Of a DNA stretch of 49,379 nt, positions 31,510-39,984 are shown piece after piece; within the stretch, counting starts at the first letter, position 1, and every line of letters begins with the position of its first letter. The position numbers were made by a program, and so were the translations under genes. Source of the stretch: Burkholderiales bacterium (lineage in GTDB: Bacteria > Pseudomonadota > Gammaproteobacteria > Burkholderiales > Burkholderiaceae_C). The stretch is from the NCBI GenBank assembly GCA_016213205.1, contig JACRAZ010000091.1:1-49379 (forward strand), written 5' to 3'. The notes under the pieces are model-generated. The model searched no databases. It had not been told where the DNA came from and saw only the letters and a program-made list of their open reading frames with translations.

Positions 31510-34247
31510 GGGTGCGCCCCCGGTTCGGTGGCCAGGGTGTCCTCGATGTGGTCCAGCGCCGGCGGTTCGCCGCGCGGCAGCTCGAAGGTGAAGCGGGCGC
31601 CGCCGGTGGCCCGCGTCTCGCCGCGGATCGTGCCGCCATGCGCCTGGACGATGGCGCGGCAGATCGCCAGGCCCAGGCCCACGCCCGGTGTCGCGCTTTC
31701 CTTGCGGCCCCGCTCGAAGAGCTGGAAGATCGCCTCCTCGCGGCCCTTGGGCAGGCCGGGGCCGTGGTCGTCCACCGTCACCGCGACGCGATCACTCGAT
31801 GCGTGGGCGCCGATCTCGATGGCGCTGCCGGCCGGCGTGTACTTCACCGCGTTCTCGAGCAGGTTGCACAGCACGCGCTCGATCAGCACCGCGTCGATGT
31901 GCAGCAGCGGCAGCTCGTCGGGCAGCCGCACCCGCACGCGCTGCGGGTCCAGCACGCCGGTCATGGCCTTGATCGCGCTGCCCACCACCTCTTCCAGCGG
32001 CTGCCACTGCCGGTTCAGCTGCACCGCGCCGGCCTGCAGGCGCGCCATGTCCAGCAGGTTGTTCACCAGCACGTTCATGCGCCGCGCGGCCTCGCGCATG
32101 GCGCCCACCACCTCGGCCTGGGCCGGCGTGGGCGGCGGCTGCATCACCGCCAGCGATTCGGCCATGCCCACCAGCGCCGCCAGCGGGGTGCGCACGTCGT
32201 GCGAGATCGCCGCCAGCAGCGAATTGCGCAGGCGCTCGCTTTCCATCTGCAGCGTGGTGCTCTGGGCCACCTCGACATAGTGGACGCGCTCGAGCGAGAT
32301 CGCCAGCAGCGAGGCGCAGGTCTCGAGCAGGCGGCGCTGCTCGGGGCCGATCAGCCGCTCGGGGTTGTGCGGCTCGATGGTCAGCACGCCACGCATGCGC
32401 ATCGGCGCCTTCAGCGGCACGTACAGCAGCGGCGAGCCGGGCAGGGTGTCGGTGCCGCGGCCGGCCAGCTCGCCGTGGTCGAAGGCCCACTGCGCCACGC
32501 CGGGGTCCACGCCGGCGGGCAGCAGCGGCAGCGGCAGCAGGGTGGCGACCTTGTCGTTCGGGTCGGCCACCATCAGCCCGGCGCGGGCCTGGAACTCCGA
32601 CTGCACGAAGCGCGCGGCGATCTCGGCAATCTGCTCGGCCATCAGCGCACCCGACAGGTCGCGCGACATCGCGTACAGCGCACCCACGCGCTCCTCGCGC
32701 TGGGTGGCCACGCGGGCCTGGAACTTCAGCCCCGCGGTGAGCTGGCCGATCACCAGCGCCACCACCAGCATCACCGCGAAGGTGAGCAGGTACTGCACAT
32801 CGCTCACGGCGAAGGTGAAGCGCGGCGGCACGTAGAAGAAATCGAACGCACCCACGCTCATGAAGGCGGCCAGCACCGCCGGCCCGCGGCCCAGGCGCAC
32901 CGCCACCAGCACCACGGCCAGCAGGAACACCATCACGATGTTGGCCATGTCCAGCCGGGCGTGCAGCGGCGCGGTCAGCAGCGTCACCGCGGCGCACAGG
33001 GCCACGCTCCAGGCATAGGGCCGCCAGGCGCCGGCCGGGCGCGCCGGGGCATCGCCGGCGCCGGCATCGGCCGTGGCACGCAGGCCCGGCCAGCGGTGGC
33101 CCCGGTCACGCGCGGGCAGCGCGATCTGGATCAGGTCCAGGTCCGGCGCCAGTGCGCCCACCGCCTCGGCCAGGGTGCTGCGCCAGGGCAGCGCCGCGCG
33201 CCCGGTGTCACGGCCCAGCACCACGCGCGAGAGGTTGTGTTCGTGGGCGTGCCGCACGATGGCTGCCGGCAGTGATTCGGCACTCAGCGTACGGGTGGTG
33301 GCGCCGGCGTCCTCGGCCAGCTTGAGCACCCGCAGCACGCGGTGGCGCTGCGCATCGGGCAGGCGTTGCAGCGCCGGTGTCTCCACGTAGATGCAGTGCC
33401 AGGGCACGTCGAGCTGGGCGGCCATGCGCGCGGTGCTGCGCACCAGCTTGTCCGAGCGCTCGTCGGGGCCGATGCACAGCAGCAGCGATTCACGCGTCTG
33501 CCACACCGGCGCGGTGGGCAGCGCGCTGCGGTACTGCAGCATCTCGTCGTCCACCCGGTCGGCGGTGCGGCGCAGCGCCAGCTCGCGCAGCGCGATCAGG
33601 TTGCCCTTGCGGAAGAAGTTGCGCACCGCGCGCTCGGCCTGCTGCGGCAGGTAGACCTTGCCTTCCTTCAGGCGCTGCAGCAGTTCGTCGGGCGGCAGGT
33701 CGACGATCACCACCTCGTCGGTCTCGTCGAACACGCGGTCGGGCACGGTCTCCCAGACCCGGATGCCGGTGATGCCGCTGACCACGTCGTTCAGGCTCTC
33801 CAGGTGCTGCACGTTCATCGTCGACCAGACGTCGATGCCCGCATCGAGCAGTTCTTCCACGTCCTGCCAGCGCTTGGGGTGGCGCGAGCCGGGCACGTTG
33901 GAGTGCGCCAGTTCATCCACCAGCACCAACTGCGGCTTGCGCGCCAGCGCACCGTCGAGGTCGAACTCCTTCAGCACCCTGTCGCGGTAGTTCACTTCGC
34001 GCAGCGGCAGGCACTCGAGGCCGCCCACCAGCGCGGCGGTCTCGGCCCGGCCGTGGGTCTCGATCACGCCGATCACCACGTCCTGCCCCTGCTGGCGCAG
34101 CGCGCGCGCGGCCGAGAGCATGGCGTAGGTCTTGCCCACGCCGGCCGAGGCGCCGAAGAAGATCTTCAGCTTGCCGCGGCTGGCCTGCGCTTCCTCCTGC
34201 TTCAGGCGGGCCAGCAGGGCGTCGGGGTCGGGGCGGTTGTCGGGCAT
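31506..34247 (-). CDS. kdpD: KdpD sensor histidine kinase
   Basis: 913 aa from MPDNRPDPDALL, which matches the start of KdpD proteins; in-frame alternatives at 34268 and 34289 lack ribosome sites too. Domain order: N-terminal KdpD domain with Walker A motif (GASAGVGKTYAML, near residue 30), USP-like segment (about 250-370), four membrane helices (about 400-500), a GAF-like part, phospho-acceptor H in AISHDVRTPLAALVGM, N box LLENAVKYTP and G boxes DDHGPGLP and GVGLGLAICRAIVQ. It senses potassium limitation or turgor and phosphorylates KdpE. It begins 48 bases after the kdpC stop. Confidence 0.97.
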   Translation of the reverse strand: MPDNRPDPDALLARLKQEEAQASRGKLKIFFGASAGVGKTYAMLSAARALRQQGQDVVIGVIETHGRAETAALVGGLECLPLREVNYRDRVLKEFDLDGALARKPQLVLVDELAHSNVPGSRHPKRWQDVEELLDAGIDVWSTMNVQHLESLNDVVSGITGIRVWETVPDRVFDETDEVVIVDLPPDELLQRLKEGKVYLPQQAERAVRNFFRKGNLIALRELALRRTADRVDDEMLQYRSALPTAPVWQTRESLLLCIGPDERSDKLVRSTARMAAQLDVPWHCIYVETPALQRLPDAQRHRVLRVLKLAEDAGATTRTLSAESLPAAIVRHAHEHNLSRVVLGRDTGRAALPWRSTLAEAVGALAPDLDLIQIALPARDRGHRWPGLRATADAGAGDAPARPAGAWRPYAWSVALCAAVTLLTAPLHARLDMANIVMVFLLAVVLVAVRLGRGPAVLAAFMSVGAFDFFYVPPRFTFAVSDVQYLLTFAVMLVVALVIGQLTAGLKFQARVATQREERVGALYAMSRDLSGALMAEQIAEIAARFVQSEFQARAGLMVADPNDKVATLLPLPLLPAGVDPGVAQWAFDHGELAGRGTDTLPGSPLLYVPLKAPMRMRGVLTIEPHNPERLIGPEQRRLLETCASLLAISLERVHYVEVAQSTTLQMESERLRNSLLAAISHDVRTPLAALVGMAESLAVMQPPPTPAQAEVVGAMREAARRMNVLVNNLLDMARLQAGAVQLNRQWQPLEEVVGSAIKAMTGVLDPQRVRVRLPDELPLLHIDAVLIERVLCNLLENAVKYTPAGSAIEIGAHASSDRVAVTVDDHGPGLPKGREEAIFQLFERGRKESATPGVGLGLAICRAIVQAHGGTIRGETRATGGARFTFELPRGEPPALDHIEDTLATEPGAHP

Positions 34248-34277
34248 CGGCACCACAGGACGAAGCATAGGCGCTGT

Positions 34278-34298
34278 GGGTTCGTCCACAGGTTTTCA
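34278..34298 (-). repeat. Stop-codon-linked motif, copy 2 (diverged)
   Basis: The kdpC stop TGA (34298-34296) is followed on the minus strand by AAACCTGTGGACGAACCC, two mismatches from the version after the genes at 14821 and 48648. Confidence 0.65.
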
Positions 34299-34874
34299 GC
34301 GGCGTGCCGCCGCGTCCAGTGCCAGGTTGAGCTGCAGCAGGTTCACCCGCGGTTCGCCGAACAGGCCGAGCCACCGGCCCTGGCCATGCGTGGCCACCAG
34401 GCCCTGCACCTGCTCGGGTGCCAGGCCTCGCACACGCGCCACCCGGGCCACCTGGTAATGCGCCGCGGCCAGGCTGATGTGCGGATCCAGCCCGCTGGCC
34501 GAGGCGGTGACCAGGTCCACCGGCACCGGCAGGGGGTTGCCGGGATCGGCGGCCTTCAGCGCGTCGATGCGGGCCTTCACCGCGTCCACCAGCGCCGGGT
34601 TCAGCGGCCCCAGGTTCGAGCCGGACGAACCGGCCGCGTTGTACGCCATCGGCGCGGTGGCCGACGGCCGGCCCCAGAAGTACCGGGGTTGGCTGAAGGC
34701 CTGGCCGATGAGCGAAGAGCCCACGGGCTTGCCGTCCTGGACGACCAGGCTGCCGGCCGCCTGGTGCGGGAAGGCCAGACGGGCAAGGCCGGTCACCGCC
34801 AGCGGGTAGGCCAGGCCGGTGATCACCGTCAGCACCGCGAACAGGCTGAGGGCGGGACGAAGAAGTGCTTTCAT
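34296..34874 (-). CDS. kdpC: KdpC subunit of the high-affinity potassium P-type ATPase
   Basis: 192 aa. One N-terminal membrane helix (LRPALSLFAVLTVITGLAYP), then a periplasmic domain with FWGRPSATAPMAYN, ASASGLDPHISLAAAHYQVA and the C-terminal EPRVNLLQLNLALD, all standard KdpC landmarks. It assembles with KdpA, KdpB and KdpF in the inner membrane and is thought to stabilise and sensitise the pump. It starts 13 bases after kdpB. Its stop leads into the motif shared with two other genes of the window. Confidence 0.97.
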   Translation of the reverse strand: MKALLRPALSLFAVLTVITGLAYPLAVTGLARLAFPHQAAGSLVVQDGKPVGSSLIGQAFSQPRYFWGRPSATAPMAYNAAGSSGSNLGPLNPALVDAVKARIDALKAADPGNPLPVPVDLVTASASGLDPHISLAAAHYQVARVARVRGLAPEQVQGLVATHGQGRWLGLFGEPRVNLLQLNLALDAAARR

Positions 34875-34887
34875 GAGGGGCTCCAGT

Positions 34888-36987
34888 TCAGATCAGGCCC
34901 GTGGCGCTGAGCACCAGGTCGATCGCCTTGATGCCGATGAACGGCACGACCACGCCACCCAGGCCGAACACGCCCAGGTTGCGGCGCAACAGCGTGGCCG
35001 CGCCCAATGGACGATAGGAAACGCCCTTCAGCGCCAGCGGGATCAGGAAGACGATGATCAGCGCGTTGAAGATCACCGCCGACAGGATGGCCGAGTTCGG
35101 GCTGCCCAGGTGCATCACGTTCAGCGCGCCCAGGCCCGGGTAGGTGGTGACGAAGGCCGCCGGGATGATGGCGAAGTACTTCGCGATGTCGTTGGCGATG
35201 CTGAAGGTGGTGAGCGAGCCGCGCGTCATCAGCATCTGCTTGCCGGTTTCCACCACCTCGATCAGCTTGGTCGGGTTGCTGTCCAGGTCCACCATGTTGC
35301 CGGCCTCCTTGGCGGCCTGGGTGCCCGAGTTCATCGCCACCGCCACGTCGGCCTGGGCCAGCGCGGGGGCGTCGTTGGTGCCGTCGCCGGTCATCGCGAC
35401 CAGCTTGCCTTCGGCCTGGAACTGGCGGATCAGTGCCAGCTTCTGCTCCGGCGTGGCCTCGGCCAGGAAATCGTCCACGCCCGCCTCGGCGGCAATCGCC
35501 GCGGCGGTGAGGCGGTTGTCGCCGGTCACCATCACGGTCTTGATGCCCATGCGGCGCAGCTCGGCAAAACGTTCCTTGATGCCGCCCTTGACGATGTCCT
35601 TCAGCTCGATGACGCCCAGCGCGCGCTTGCCGTCGCACACCACCAGCGGCGTGCTGCCGCGGCGGGCCACGTCGTCGACCGCGCTGTCCAGCGCGGCCGG
35701 GAACGCGCCGCCCAGGCTTTCCACGTGCTTGCGGATGGCCTCGGCCGCGCCCTTGCGCACCTGGCGCGCCGCGCCGTCGCCGGTGGGCGAGGGCAGGTCG
35801 ACACCGCTCATGCGCGTCTGCGCCGAGAAGTGCACGAACTGCGCGCCCAGCGATTGCACGTCGCGCTCGCGCAGCTTGAACTTCTGCTTGGCCAGCACCA
35901 CGATGCTGCGGCCCTCGGGCGTCTCGTCGGCCAGCGAGGCGAGCTGGGCCGCATCGGCCAGTTCGGCCTCCTTCACGCCGGGGGCCGGCAGGAAGCTGGC
36001 GGCGGCCCGGTTGCCCAGCGTGATGGTGCCGGTCTTGTCCAGCAGCAGCACGTCCACGTCGCCCGCGGCCTCGACCGCGCGGCCCGAGGTGGCGATGACA
36101 TTGGCCTGCATCATGCGGCTCATGCCCGCCACGCCGATGGCCGACAGCAGCCCCGCGATGGTGGTGGGGATCAGGCACACCAGCAGCGCGATCAGCACCG
36201 TCACCGTGATCGGCTGGGACACGACACCTTGCGCCTTGGCCACGTCCACGCTGAACAGCGAGAACGGCAGCAGCGTGACGGTGACGCCGAGGAACACGAT
36301 GGTCAGCGCCACCAGCAGGATGGTGAGCGCGATCTCGTTGGGCGTCTTCTGGCGCTTGGCGTTCTCGACCATCGCGATCATGCGGTCGACGAAGGTCTCG
36401 CCCGGGTTCACCGTGATCCGCACCACGATCCAGTCCGACAGCACGCGGGTGCCACCGGTCACGGCGCAGAAGTCGCCGCCGGATTCGCGGATCACCGGGG
36501 CCGATTCGCCGGTGATCGCGCTCTCGTCCACCGAGGCCACGCCCTCGATCACCTCGCCGTCGGCGGGGATCACGTCGCCGGCCAGCACCAGCACGACCGC
36601 GTCCTTGCGCAGTTCGGACGATTCGATCGGGTGCCACTTCGCACCGTGGTGCGGCTCCTCCAGTTTCTTGGCCCAGGTCTGCTTCTTCAGCGAACGCAGC
36701 GAGGCGGCCTGCGCCTTGCTGCGCCCTTCGGCCAGGGCTTCGGCGAAGTTGGCGAACAGCACCGTGAACCACAGCCACAGGGTGATGGCCAGGATGAAGC
36801 CCGCCGAGGCCTCTCCCTGGCCGCCCAGCGCCTGCACGCACAGCAAGGTGGTGATGATGCTGCCGACATAGACGACAAACATCACCGGGTTGCGCCACTG
36901 CACCCGCGGATCGAGCTTGCGGAATGAATCAACGACGGCCGGCTTGACCAGCGCGGGGTCGAAGAGCGTGAATGTCTTGCGAGTCAT
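34888..36987 (-). CDS. kdpB: KdpB ATPase subunit
   Basis: 699 aa. P-type ATPase core: phosphorylation site D317-K-T-G-T (LLLDKTGTITLGN), TGES in the actuator domain (SAITGESAPVIRESGGD), KGA in the nucleotide domain (VRKGAAEAIRKHVE), and the hinge motif TGDGTNDAPALAQADVA. About seven membrane helices. It hydrolyses ATP to drive K+ import through KdpA. It starts 12 bases after kdpA with no intervening gene, so the operon is kdpF-A-B-C. The length is slightly above E. coli KdpB (682) and normal for Burkholderiales. Confidence 0.98.
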   Translation of the reverse strand: MTRKTFTLFDPALVKPAVVDSFRKLDPRVQWRNPVMFVVYVGSIITTLLCVQALGGQGEASAGFILAITLWLWFTVLFANFAEALAEGRSKAQAASLRSLKKQTWAKKLEEPHHGAKWHPIESSELRKDAVVLVLAGDVIPADGEVIEGVASVDESAITGESAPVIRESGGDFCAVTGGTRVLSDWIVVRITVNPGETFVDRMIAMVENAKRQKTPNEIALTILLVALTIVFLGVTVTLLPFSLFSVDVAKAQGVVSQPITVTVLIALLVCLIPTTIAGLLSAIGVAGMSRMMQANVIATSGRAVEAAGDVDVLLLDKTGTITLGNRAAASFLPAPGVKEAELADAAQLASLADETPEGRSIVVLAKQKFKLRERDVQSLGAQFVHFSAQTRMSGVDLPSPTGDGAARQVRKGAAEAIRKHVESLGGAFPAALDSAVDDVARRGSTPLVVCDGKRALGVIELKDIVKGGIKERFAELRRMGIKTVMVTGDNRLTAAAIAAEAGVDDFLAEATPEQKLALIRQFQAEGKLVAMTGDGTNDAPALAQADVAVAMNSGTQAAKEAGNMVDLDSNPTKLIEVVETGKQMLMTRGSLTTFSIANDIAKYFAIIPAAFVTTYPGLGALNVMHLGSPNSAILSAVIFNALIIVFLIPLALKGVSYRPLGAATLLRRNLGVFGLGGVVVPFIGIKAIDLVLSATGLI

Positions 36988-36999
36988 GTCGAGCTCACT

Positions 37000-38706
37000 T
37001 CACTTCCAGAGCACCAGGTGCTCGATGACCGGGCCGAGCGCGAGCGCCGGCACGTAGTTCAGAAGGCCGATCAGCAGCACCACGCCCACCAGCAGCGAGA
37101 CGAACAGCAGGCCATGCGTGGGCATGGTGCCGTCGGTCACCGCGATGCGCTTCTTGGCGGCCAGCGAGCCGGCGATGGCCAGCACCGGCACGATCACGCC
37201 GAAGCGGCCGAACCACATGGCGATGCCCAGCATCAGGTTGTAGAACGGCGTGTTGGCCGACAGCCCGGCAAAGGCGCTGCCGTTGTTGTTGGCTGCCGAG
37301 GTGAAGGCGTACAGCACCTCCGAGAAGCCGTGCGCGCCGGGGTTGGCAATGCCCGCGCGGCCGGCATCGGCCATCACCGCGACCGCGGTGCCGGCCAGCA
37401 CCAGCAGCGGCGTGACCAGGATGGCGATCGAGGTCATCTTCATCTCGTGGGCCTCGATCTTCTTGCCCAGGTACTCCGGCGTGCGCCCGATCATCAGCCC
37501 GGCGATGAACACGGCCATGATGGCGAACATCAGCATGCCGTACAGGCCGGTGCCGGTGCCGCCGAACACCACCTCGCCGAGCTGCATGTTCACCAGCGGC
37601 ACCAGGCCGCCCAGGGGCGTGAACGAATCGTGCATCGAGTTCACCGCGCCGCAGGACGCATCGGTGGTGATGGTGGCGAACAGGCCCGACGCGGCGATGC
37701 CGAAGCGGGTTTCCTTGCCTTCCATGTTGCCGCCGGCCTGCGTGGTGCTCGCCGTCTGGTCGACGCCCAGCGCCGCGAATTGCGGGTTGCCCTGCTGCTC
37801 GAAGCTCATCGCCGCGACGGCGCCAGCCACGAACAGCACCGACATCGCGGCCAGCACCGTCCAGCCCTGGCGCCGGTCGCCCACCATCTGGCCGAAGGCC
37901 AGGCACAGGCCCGCCGGGATCAGGAAGATCGACAGCATCTGCACGAAGTTGCTCAGCGCGGTCGGGTTCTCGTAGGGGTGCGCCGAGTTGGCGTTGAAGA
38001 AGCCGCCACCGTTGGTGCCCAGCATCTTGATCGCCTCCTGCGAGGCCACCGGCCCCATGGCCAGCGTCTGCGGCTGCAGCGCTTCCAACGTCTGCACCTC
38101 CTTGTAGGCGTCGAAGTTCTGCAGCACGCCCTGCTGCACCAGGAACAGGCTGTAGACCAGGCACAGGGGCAGCAGGATCCACAGCGTCACGCGGGTCAGG
38201 TCGACCCAGGCGTTGCCGATGCTCGCGGCCGAGTGGCGCGCGAAGCCGCGGATCAGCGCGATGACGACCACGATGCCGGTGGCGGCCGACAGGAAGTTCT
38301 GCACCGCCAGGCCCAGCATCTGGGTCAGGTAGCCCATGGTCTGTTCGCCGCTGTAGCCCTGCCAGTTGGTGTTGGTGACGAAGCTCAGCGCGGTGTTGAA
38401 CGCCGAGTCCGGCGACACATTGGCCACGCCCTGCGGGTTCAGCGGCAGCCACAGCTGCAGGCGTTGCAGGGCATACACCGCCAGCACGCCCAGCACATTG
38501 AACAGCAGCAGGGCCAGCGCGTACTGCAGCCAGCCCATCTCGGCCTCGGCCTTGACACCGCACAAGCGGTAGAGCACCGATTCAATGCGGCCGGCAAAAC
38601 GCAGCCGGCCTTCCATCACGTGGATGATGTAGCGGCCCATCGGTATTGCCAGCAGCAACAGCACCCCGCCGTAGGCCATCAGCAGCATCCAGGCATGGGT
38701 GGTCAT
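37000..38706 (-). CDS. kdpA: KdpA potassium-channel-like subunit
   Basis: 568 aa with about ten membrane helices. It contains the four K+-selectivity-filter-like regions of the SKT superfamily: VTNTNWQGYSGE, GTNGGGFFNANSAHPYENPT, SCGAVNSMHDSFTPLGG and SAANNNGSAFAGL. It forms the ion-translocating subunit of the Kdp complex in the inner membrane. Its ATG overlaps the kdpF stop by 4 bases (ATGA), implying translational coupling. Start chosen for MTTHAWMLLMAYGG, as in other KdpA proteins. Confidence 0.98.
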   Translation of the reverse strand: MTTHAWMLLMAYGGVLLLLAIPMGRYIIHVMEGRLRFAGRIESVLYRLCGVKAEAEMGWLQYALALLLFNVLGVLAVYALQRLQLWLPLNPQGVANVSPDSAFNTALSFVTNTNWQGYSGEQTMGYLTQMLGLAVQNFLSAATGIVVVIALIRGFARHSAASIGNAWVDLTRVTLWILLPLCLVYSLFLVQQGVLQNFDAYKEVQTLEALQPQTLAMGPVASQEAIKMLGTNGGGFFNANSAHPYENPTALSNFVQMLSIFLIPAGLCLAFGQMVGDRRQGWTVLAAMSVLFVAGAVAAMSFEQQGNPQFAALGVDQTASTTQAGGNMEGKETRFGIAASGLFATITTDASCGAVNSMHDSFTPLGGLVPLVNMQLGEVVFGGTGTGLYGMLMFAIMAVFIAGLMIGRTPEYLGKKIEAHEMKMTSIAILVTPLLVLAGTAVAVMADAGRAGIANPGAHGFSEVLYAFTSAANNNGSAFAGLSANTPFYNLMLGIAMWFGRFGVIVPVLAIAGSLAAKKRIAVTDGTMPTHGLLFVSLLVGVVLLIGLLNYVPALALGPVIEHLVLWK

Positions 38707-38795
38707 GAGAATTTCTCCGGTTGCAGCAAGGCCGCCACCAGGTAGACCAGCAGGCCCACCGCCGCCACGGCGCCAATCACATACATCCAGGTCAT
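38703..38795 (-). CDS. kdpF: KdpF small subunit
   Basis: 30 aa, too short for standard ORF calling: a single membrane helix (MYVIGAVAAVGLLVYLVAAL) followed by the conserved LLQPEKFS end, close to LLRPERF of known KdpF proteins. GGAGGG lies about 8 bases upstream of the ATG. KdpF sits between KdpA and KdpB in the complex and stabilises it. Start and stop both overlap their neighbours: the stop overlaps kdpA by 4 bases, and the ATG overlaps the stop of the upstream 31-aa gene by 4 bases. Confidence 0.93.
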   Translation of the reverse strand: MTWMYVIGAVAAVGLLVYLVAALLQPEKFS

Positions 38796-38887
38796 TGCCG
38801 GGGCCCTCCGAGCTTGGCGCAACCGGCGGCCAGGGCCGCCATCAGCAGCCAGAAGCCGATCGCGAGTGCGACGTATGTGGTGTTCAC
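38792..38887 (-). CDS. Small single-helix membrane peptide leading the kdp operon
   Basis: 31 aa from GTG at 38887, with a near-consensus ribosome site (AAGGAGG, 38902-38892 region). The sequence begins NTTYVALAIGFWLLMAALAA and ends GCAKLGGPRQ: one hydrophobic helix and a short basic tail with a Cys. Its stop overlaps the kdpF ATG by 4 bases (ATGA), so ribosomes finishing it can initiate kdpF. Strong ribosome site, hydrophobic content and coupling support it being translated. It could be a regulatory or assembly peptide of the Kdp pump, or only a translational leader. I do not know a named family for it. Confidence 0.75.
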   Translation of the reverse strand: MNTTYVALAIGFWLLMAALAAGCAKLGGPRQ

Positions 38888-38931
38888 AGAACGTCCTCCT
38901 TCATGCAGTGCCGACAGCGTAGGCACGGCCG

Positions 38932-38981
38932 CGTCAAGATGGCGGCAAATTCGGGCGGGTGGGTATCAAGACGGCATCAAG
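38932..38981 (-). promoter_or_regulatory. Probable KdpE-binding direct repeats upstream of kdp
   Basis: Read on the minus strand, CTTGAT occurs at 38981-38976 and 38970-38965 (11-bp period), with a related CTTGAC at 38938-38933, about three helical turns further on. Direct repeats of this period are used by OmpR-family regulators such as KdpE. The small leader gene starts 45 bases downstream of the last unit. No convincing -10/-35 pair at 17-bp spacing is visible. Confidence 0.45.
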
Positions 38982-38993
38982 AACGCGCTGCGA

Positions 38994-39018
38994 CGCGGCT
39001 GCCGGCGAGGCAGCCGCG
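38994..39018. terminator. Strong GC hairpin between kdp and the PRC-barrel gene
   Basis: CGCGGCTGCC (38994-39003), a 5-base loop, then GGCAGCCGCG (39009-39018): a perfect 10-bp stem. It lies downstream of the leftward PRC-barrel gene and upstream of the kdp promoter. There is no T-run, so it may be a terminator of the GC-rich type or simply a structured spacer. Confidence 0.5.
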
Positions 39019-39150
39019 TGGACGCTCTGAGAGGGGGGCGCTGGAGAGGCGCCGGGGGCAGTGTGGCGCCGGGGCGGCACTGCGGGCCGCCGTGCGGCCC
39101 GGCCGGGCCCCGCGTGTGCAGCGGGCCCGGCCATCGGTTCGAACGGCCGG

Positions 39151-39564
39151 TCAGGCGTTGTCGTAAGGCGTGCCGTAGAACTGATGCACGCCGCTGGCCC
39201 AGGTGCGGTCGGACATCGACGGCCAACGCTCCTTGTCGAAGCCCGGTGCGTCCTTCAGGGCGGACTTGGGCACGTTGAGCGTGAAGCGCTTGTTGTCGGT
39301 GTCCAGCACCAGCGCGGCCCAGGGCACGGCAAAGAGCTTGTCGCCCAGGCCCATCAGGCCGCCGAACGACAGCACCGCGTAGGCCACCTTGCCGGAGGCC
39401 ATGTCGATCATGAACTCCTTGATGTCGCCCAGGTCCTCGCCGTCCTTGTTGTAGACGTCGTTGCCCAGCAGCGTGTTCGCGCCCATCAGCGACGGGCCAG
39501 GACCCTCGCTGCTGTTGGCGTACATGCCGAAGTTGTCGCGGGTGACGTAGTTGGTGGTGCCCAT
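39151..39564 (-). CDS. PRC-barrel domain protein
   Basis: 137 aa from ATG 39564 (GGAAGGAAA 6 bases before it). The core (ANTLLGNDVYNKDGEDLGDI, then KEFMIDMASGKVAYAVLSFG, and KLFAVPWAALVLDTDNKRF) is a PRC-barrel, the fold of photosynthetic reaction-centre H subunits and RimM. Stand-alone versions in Burkholderiales are often stress-related or envelope-associated. The C-terminus ends in SDRTWASGVHQFYGTPYD. It is separated from kdp by a hairpin and is adjacent to the galactokinase remnant. The specific role is unknown. Confidence 0.9.
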   Translation of the reverse strand: MGTTNYVTRDNFGMYANSSEGPGPSLMGANTLLGNDVYNKDGEDLGDIKEFMIDMASGKVAYAVLSFGGLMGLGDKLFAVPWAALVLDTDNKRFTLNVPKSALKDAPGFDKERWPSMSDRTWASGVHQFYGTPYDNA

Positions 39565-39744
39565 GGTGTTTCCTTCCGGTTGTGGGGTGAGGCCATGGTC
39601 GCCCGTGGCATGCGGGCCGTCTGTGCGCTGGCAAACCATGCCGGGCCGGGAAGCCGGCGCTTTCCAACACCCGGAGTCACCGCTGCGGCATGAACCGGCC
39701 CTGGCCAAATCGAGCGCGCCTGGCGCCAGCAGCGCCCCGCCCAG

Positions 39745-39957
39745 GGCCTGCAGCGAGCGGCAACCGAGCAGCAGCGAATGGCCGGCACGGCCCCCGGGCC
39801 GAGACCAGCGGGTCCATCACGCCGCACTGGCATCCGACGAACCGGTTCTTGGCCGCCTGCGCCGTGAGCGCGATGTCGGTGGCCGGCTGCGGCAGCACGA
39901 AGCCGCGTTGTTGTCGGTGTGCTCGCCGATCAGCTTGACACGGCCGGCGCGGTGCAT
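39745..39957 (-). pseudogene. Galactokinase remnant (truncated, internally deleted, frameshifted)
   Basis: Reading the minus strand from 39957, MHRAGRVKLIGEHTDNN matches the galactokinase signature GRVNLIGEHTDYN. One base out of frame follows RGFVLPQPATDIALTAQAAK, then NRFVGCQCGVMDPLVSARG, matching the later GalK motif ENxFVGxxCGxMDQxISAxG; a third frame then gives GHSLLLGCRSLQ, like GHALLIDCRSLE. About 80 residues between GFVLP and the NxFVG motif are missing, as is the normal N-terminus and the C-terminal half. At least two frameshifts occur. This is a decayed gene, not functional. It sits between the PRC-barrel gene and the exported cysteine-peptidase-like gene. Confidence 0.8.
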
Positions 39958-39984
39958 TGCCGTGGCACTCGGTACGATGACCGC

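Noticed and set aside
33342..36927. Long plus-strand frames through kdpD, kdpC and kdpB
   Set aside because: Antisense shadows of the kdp genes; the His/Gln/Arg-rich translation is characteristic of such frames.
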